From Lachnospiraceae bacterium NK3A20 (lineage in GTDB: Bacteria; Bacillota; Clostridia; Lachnospirales; Lachnospiraceae), in assembly GCA_900107575.1 (NCBI GenBank), contig FNQX01000015.1:1-64000 (forward strand): a DNA stretch of 64,000 bases. Direction: 5' to 3'. Below, one piece after another: positions 60,043 through 64,000 of the stretch (position 1 is the first letter of the stretch; each line of letters opens with the position of its first letter). The position numbers and the translations under genes are program-made. A model generated the notes under the pieces. The model did not search any database and was not told the DNA's origin. It worked only from the letters and a program-made list of their open reading frames with translations.

Positions 60043-62865
60043 ATGCTTTTCTTGATCACGGAAAAAAAGAAGGCGGCCCTCATCACTGTGCTGGCCGTTA
60101 TGCTGGCTGTGCTCGCCAGTGTGTGGCCGCTGCGCCTTTATTGGGAGAATTTCATCTTCCAGGGGCACGGAGAGATTCAGAGAGTCTCGGAAACGGTGGA
60201 CGCGGACAACAATGCCGGCGAATATTTCACGGCGCAGTACGCACATCTGCAAACGCTTGGCGTCTATATTGACTCGGTGGATTATGGGGATGAGCTGGCG
60301 TTCCAGCTCTTTCACCCTGAGAACGGCGGCAACGTTCTCGTTGCGGAAGAGACCGTGAGCCTTGCGGACGCGACACTCCCCGGCTATGTGTCCATTCCGG
60401 TCGACGCGGAGCTTGAGCCGGGAGAGATGTACATCTACCTCGTCAAGGGCAGGGACTCCGGCTTCCGCGTGGGGTATGAGTCCGCGGAGGTTTCCGCCGA
60501 TCCTGAGGCGCCGGTCTACGACGTCGGTTTCTATCATGACACGACGATCAACGGCCTCGCGCTCGCAACGAAGCTCACTTACCGCATGCCTCTGACCAAG
60601 TTCCATTCGCTGATCCTGGGTCTTATCATCCTGGCGGCGGGGCTCATGGCGATCTGCGCGGTTACCTTCTATTATCAGAGGCGGCCGCAGAAGAACACCC
60701 ACGTGCGCGTGATCACGGTGCTGCGGCGCGTGCTGACGCCGGTGATCCTCGTCGTATCGGGGTGCCTTCTGAGCTTTATCGCCCTGCAAAAATTCGATGA
60801 GCGCCTGTCGGACAATCTTCTCTATGTTATCGGAGTGCTGATGACGGCAGGGATCTGCCTCTACGCCCTCTGGCATGACCGCACGGATCTTCCGGATTCC
60901 ATGACACCGAAGATCTGGAAAGAGAGCTGGCCGCACCTTGTGATCATTGTGAGCCTTTCCATGATCCTCGTCTGCTGCACGGCGTACATGAACGCGACGA
61001 ACGATTTTCTCCATTACGTGAGCGAGTATCGCATCGTCTGCCTCTTCTGCCTCATCATGCTGGCAATGGGGAGGAAGAGAGACAACCTGCATCCCGCGGT
61101 TCCTATCGTGGGCGCGCTCTCTGCCGCGGCGGGCGTGATCGTCTATTTCACACGGCGCCTCTCCCCCGAAGAGGCAGAGTTTGCAGAGAACAATCAGCTT
61201 CTTCGCTGGCAGCTCGCATCCTGCGTTTCTCTTGCCATTGTCGTTACGGCGACGGTGGTCATGCTGATCAGGATGTTCTCTACGGCAAGGCGCAGAGAGA
61301 GGAGATTTATCGCGGCTCCTTACCTTCCCGTATTCGTGCCTCTTATCATCTTCGCGGCGCTCCTGTTCATTTTCCGGAACGGGCGCCACTGGATCACGGT
61401 GATGATCGTGATGTACGCCCTTTTGTACCTGCGATTTGCCTTCTGGAACCGGAGGGGGGAGTGGCTGCGCGATCTCTGCTATGGCGTGAGCCTTCACTTT
61501 GTCCTGGCCGTCACCTTCTCTATGCTGCGGCGATACTATTTCGCCTTCATCTATTCCAGGTTCCCGATGCAGTTCCACACCGTGACAGTCACGGCTTACT
61601 ATCTGCTCATCGTGGAAGCGGCGGTAATGACTTTGTTCCTTATGCGGCTCTGGGAGCTCATGGATGGAAGCCATCACCCGTTCCGATACTACGCGGCGCG
61701 GCTGTGGAAGGAAGCGCTGCTCTTTGGCACCGCGTCCAGTTACATGCTGATGTCGCTCTCGCGGGCAGGGATTTTCGAGCTCGCGGCATTCGTGATCCTC
61801 ACGGCTGTCCTGGTCTTTCGGAAAACAGCAGGCCGCCGGCGCCATTTCGGCATTCTTCGGGCAATACTGACCATGACGGTCGTCACAATCGTCACGCTGC
61901 CTGTTATTTTCACGAACCAGAGAATCCTGCCGGCCGTGGTCGGCGACCCTGTCTGGTACGACGAGGTGGAGCCCTACCCGGACGAGCTGATACGGCACCC
62001 CAGGTGGAATGATAAATGGTTCATGAGCGCGGAAGTGTTCATCCGGGATTTCGGCGACCGCGTGATCGGCGGAGGGCTCGGCTCCCGGATCTACGACGGC
62101 AATGACTGGGGCGCGAACCAGGTCGTGGACAAGGCGGACAAGCGCGTGACGGGGAAGCTGGACATTGTGCGGGACTCCATGCTCGCGATGGACGGGGATA
62201 TTGCTTCTCCCATCCGGGTGCGGATCGCGGAACCGATGCAGATACGAAGCGGCGCGGTGCTGCTCGCTGCAGAGAGAGACTCGCAAGCCGCAGAGAATGA
62301 AAAAACAACAGTTTCCGATGCTACAGATTCCGAAACTGGCGTTTCCGAATCTGCGATTTCAGAAGCTGAGGAAGGGACCAAAGAGGTGGGGAGCCTCGAG
62401 TCGGGAGACTACTCCAACGGGCGGCTGGATCTGTGGAAGGCCTACCTTCGTCAGCTCACGCCCACCGGCCACTACAACATGGGGGCGACGCTCCCGAACG
62501 GACAGGCGGCGGTGCACGCACACAACATCATCCTGCAAATGGCATTTGACTGCGGGCCACTCGTGGGCATTCTGTTCGCGGTGCTGCTCGTTTTGATTCT
62601 GGCGGCCGCTGGTATATACTATTACAGACAAACGCTACGGGATCGCGCGGAAGGCTCCAACGGATACGCGCTGTTCCTGCTCCTTACGGTGCTCGGCTTT
62701 ACCATCACCGGCATGGTGGAATGGATTTTCACGTTCTGCAATCCGTTCTGCATCATTTACATGTTGGCCATTGCGCCGGTGATCTTTTGGGATGGAGATA
62801 TGAGAAATTTGACAGACAGGCAGAAGGACAATCTTCAAACCGGTGTCGTACAGCGTCCCCGATGA
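60043..62865 (+). CDS. O-antigen ligase-like membrane protein
   Basis: This protein of about 940 residues has many membrane helices. A large extracellular domain (about 45-165) follows the first helix. The C-terminal part has the HN-containing loop AAVHAHNIILQMAFDCGPLVG typical of the O-antigen ligase and polymerase family. A Ser/Glu-rich stretch lies near 745-790. Start ATG 60043 is chosen over 59983, which lies inside the previous gene. It likely ligates or polymerises the glycan. Confidence 0.78.
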   Translation: MLFLITEKKKAALITVLAVMLAVLASVWPLRLYWENFIFQGHGEIQRVSETVDADNNAGEYFTAQYAHLQTLGVYIDSVDYGDELAFQLFHPENGGNVLVAEETVSLADATLPGYVSIPVDAELEPGEMYIYLVKGRDSGFRVGYESAEVSADPEAPVYDVGFYHDTTINGLALATKLTYRMPLTKFHSLILGLIILAAGLMAICAVTFYYQRRPQKNTHVRVITVLRRVLTPVILVVSGCLLSFIALQKFDERLSDNLLYVIGVLMTAGICLYALWHDRTDLPDSMTPKIWKESWPHLVIIVSLSMILVCCTAYMNATNDFLHYVSEYRIVCLFCLIMLAMGRKRDNLHPAVPIVGALSAAAGVIVYFTRRLSPEEAEFAENNQLLRWQLASCVSLAIVVTATVVMLIRMFSTARRRERRFIAAPYLPVFVPLIIFAALLFIFRNGRHWITVMIVMYALLYLRFAFWNRRGEWLRDLCYGVSLHFVLAVTFSMLRRYYFAFIYSRFPMQFHTVTVTAYYLLIVEAAVMTLFLMRLWELMDGSHHPFRYYAARLWKEALLFGTASSYMLMSLSRAGIFELAAFVILTAVLVFRKTAGRRRHFGILRAILTMTVVTIVTLPVIFTNQRILPAVVGDPVWYDEVEPYPDELIRHPRWNDKWFMSAEVFIRDFGDRVIGGGLGSRIYDGNDWGANQVVDKADKRVTGKLDIVRDSMLAMDGDIASPIRVRIAEPMQIRSGAVLLAAERDSQAAENEKTTVSDATDSETGVSESAISEAEEGTKEVGSLESGDYSNGRLDLWKAYLRQLTPTGHYNMGATLPNGQAAVHAHNIILQMAFDCGPLVGILFAVLLVLILAAAGIYYYRQTLRDRAEGSNGYALFLLLTVLGFTITGMVEWIFTFCNPFCIIYMLAIAPVIFWDGDMRNLTDRQKDNLQTGVVQRPR

Positions 62866-62999
62866 TCCGATACAGGCAGAACTGCCTGCGGGGGCTGTGA
62901 TAAGGTCCGGGGCATGAGACTGCCAGCGGAAGCATCACAGGCCGTCGGCATCCTGATCCATGGGGCTTTGGAACTTTGTGTCATTACATAGGGAAATAC

Positions 63000-64000
63000 A
63001 TGGCAGATCATAAAGATCATAATAAGAAAAAAGAGCCGTTCAACTACGCGAAGCTTCTTCGCCGGATCGCTCTCATTATCTACGATATCCTGGCGGTCGT
63101 GCTCTCGAGTGCCCTGGCGCTGCTCATCCGTTATGAGTTCCATTTCAGTGAGATCCCGGACTATTTCTACCGACCGGTGGCAGAGGCACTGCCGGTGACG
63201 ATCCTTGTCACCCTCGCGCTGTTCTGGGTGTTCCGCTTGTACAATTCCCTCTGGGCGTTCGCGGGCGAGACGGAAATGCAGAATCTCGTGATCGCCTGCG
63301 CGATTTCGGGTGCGGCGAACATCGCCATCCTGCAGCTGTTCCGGCACGATTACCAGCCGGTGCCGCAGAGCTACTATTTCCTCTACACGTTCCTGCTCAT
63401 CACGCTGATCTTCATCAGCCGTTTCTCTTACCGGTTCCTGCGCTCTCTGAAGCACAAGAACGCAAATAAGAAGAACGCGACGCAGGTCTGTGTCGTCGGC
63501 GCGGGAGAAGCGGGCAACATCATCATCAAGGAGATCCTGCAGAGCCATTACTCCACGATGTCGCTCAAGTGCATCATCGACGATGATCAGTCCAAGTGGG
63601 GACGGTACATCCAGGGCATCAAGGTCGTGGGCGGCCGGGATCAGATCATTGAGGCTGCCGACACCTACAATATCGATGAGATCATCATCGCCATTCCTTC
63701 GGTTTCGCGCCAGCAGATGAAGGAGATCCTGGACATCTGCAAGGAGACGAGCTGCAAACTGCAGGTGCTGCCTGGTATTTACCAGTTGGTGAACGGCGAC
63801 GTGTCGGTATCCAGACTCCGCGATGTCGAGGTCGAAGACCTCCTCGGGAGAGAGCCGGTGCACGTCGATCTGAATGAGATCATCGGCTACGTGCAGGGCA
63901 AGGTCGTGTGCGTCACGGGTGGCGGCGGCTCCATCGGTTCGGAGCTCTGCCGGCAGATTGCGGCACATCGGCCGAAGAAGCTCCTCATTGTCGATATCTA
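63000..64000 (+). CDS. nucleotide-sugar 4,6-dehydratase, membrane-bound (partial)
   Basis: The gene runs off the window after about 333 codons. It starts MADHKDHNKKKEPFNYAKLL, has four membrane helices in the first 150 residues, a first nucleotide-binding domain (VCVVGAGEAGNIIIKEI), and the start of the catalytic Rossmann fold (KVVCVTGGGGSIGSELCRQI). This order matches the CapD/WbpM/PglF group, which makes UDP-4-keto-6-deoxy sugars. Its product could feed the WecE-like enzyme. Confidence 0.92.
   Translation, partial: MADHKDHNKKKEPFNYAKLLRRIALIIYDILAVVLSSALALLIRYEFHFSEIPDYFYRPVAEALPVTILVTLALFWVFRLYNSLWAFAGETEMQNLVIACAISGAANIAILQLFRHDYQPVPQSYYFLYTFLLITLIFISRFSYRFLRSLKHKNANKKNATQVCVVGAGEAGNIIIKEILQSHYSTMSLKCIIDDDQSKWGRYIQGIKVVGGRDQIIEAADTYNIDEIIIAIPSVSRQQMKEILDICKETSCKLQVLPGIYQLVNGDVSVSRLRDVEVEDLLGREPVHVDLNEIIGYVQGKVVCVTGGGGSIGSELCRQIAAHRPKKLLIVDI

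Noticed and set aside
59956-62286. 776-codon minus-strand frame opposite the ligase-like gene
   Set aside because: Rich in Arg, His and Asp as expected from the antisense of a GC-rich membrane protein gene; no domain and no start signal.
1-64000. tRNA or rRNA genes
   Set aside because: No cloverleaf or rRNA-like sequence was noticed by eye; a tRNAscan or Infernal run would be needed to exclude a divergent one.

Overview
The window reads as a chromosomal segment of a Gram-positive anaerobe of the Eubacteriales, most likely Lachnospiraceae-like. This rests on strong AGGAGG ribosome sites, the prophage gene types, and DUF1294, DUF1304 and encapsulin genes of the kind found there. I cannot name a species. 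Left to right it holds a small AT-richer operon (429-3468), an integrated but damaged siphophage (about 3.5-42.6 kb), a block of host genes (42.9-48.4 kb), and a GC-rich cell-surface polysaccharide locus that runs off the right edge (48.4-64 kb).

The prophage is an HK97-type tailed phage. A leftward module carries small genes, DUF2800, DUF2815 and a family A DNA polymerase. A rightward module carries a DUF7768 protein, a P4-family primase-helicase, a VRR-NUC nuclease, an SNF2-type helicase and a DUF1492 sigma-like regulator. HNH nuclease, ParB-DNA methylase and small conserved genes follow. Then come terminase, portal, ClpP-like protease, capsid, head-tail genes, a tail chaperone with a -1 frameshift site, tape measure, tail tip genes, holin and a three-part endolysin. 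The right end has a zinc-ribbon helix-turn-helix protein, two excisionase-like genes and a Tn916-type tyrosine integrase. Cargo genes sit inside the late region: an ORF6N DNA-binding protein, an AT-rich membrane protein and a SymE-like toxin.

The prophage is probably defective. A complete IS66 element (4810-7642, 8-bp target duplication) splits the polymerase gene. DUF2815 and the virulence-related gene each carry one in-frame TAA with the reading frame continuing intact behind it.

The most unusual signal is regulatory. Five copies of a 33-bp element of constant length, always in the same orientation toward the following gene, precede the early units. Four copies of a second element of about 65 bp precede another gene set, including symE and the xis-int genes. 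Several terminator-like hairpins end directly at ribosome-binding sites inside operons. No CI-like repressor was recognised, but two sigma-region-4-like proteins are encoded, each just downstream of a 33-bp element. Together these suggest a prophage-specific transcription programme.

Right of the prophage are a low-molecular-weight tyrosine phosphatase, small membrane proteins, a NYN nuclease-like protein, and an encapsulated-ferritin and encapsulin pair. The polysaccharide locus has a GT52-like transferase, an ABC flippase-like exporter, an acyltransferase, membrane proteins, a WecE-like sugar aminotransferase, a GNAT acetyltransferase, a GT2 transferase, an O-antigen-ligase-like protein and a partial nucleotide-sugar dehydratase. 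A nested imperfect palindrome of about 365 bp lies between the exporter and the acyltransferase.
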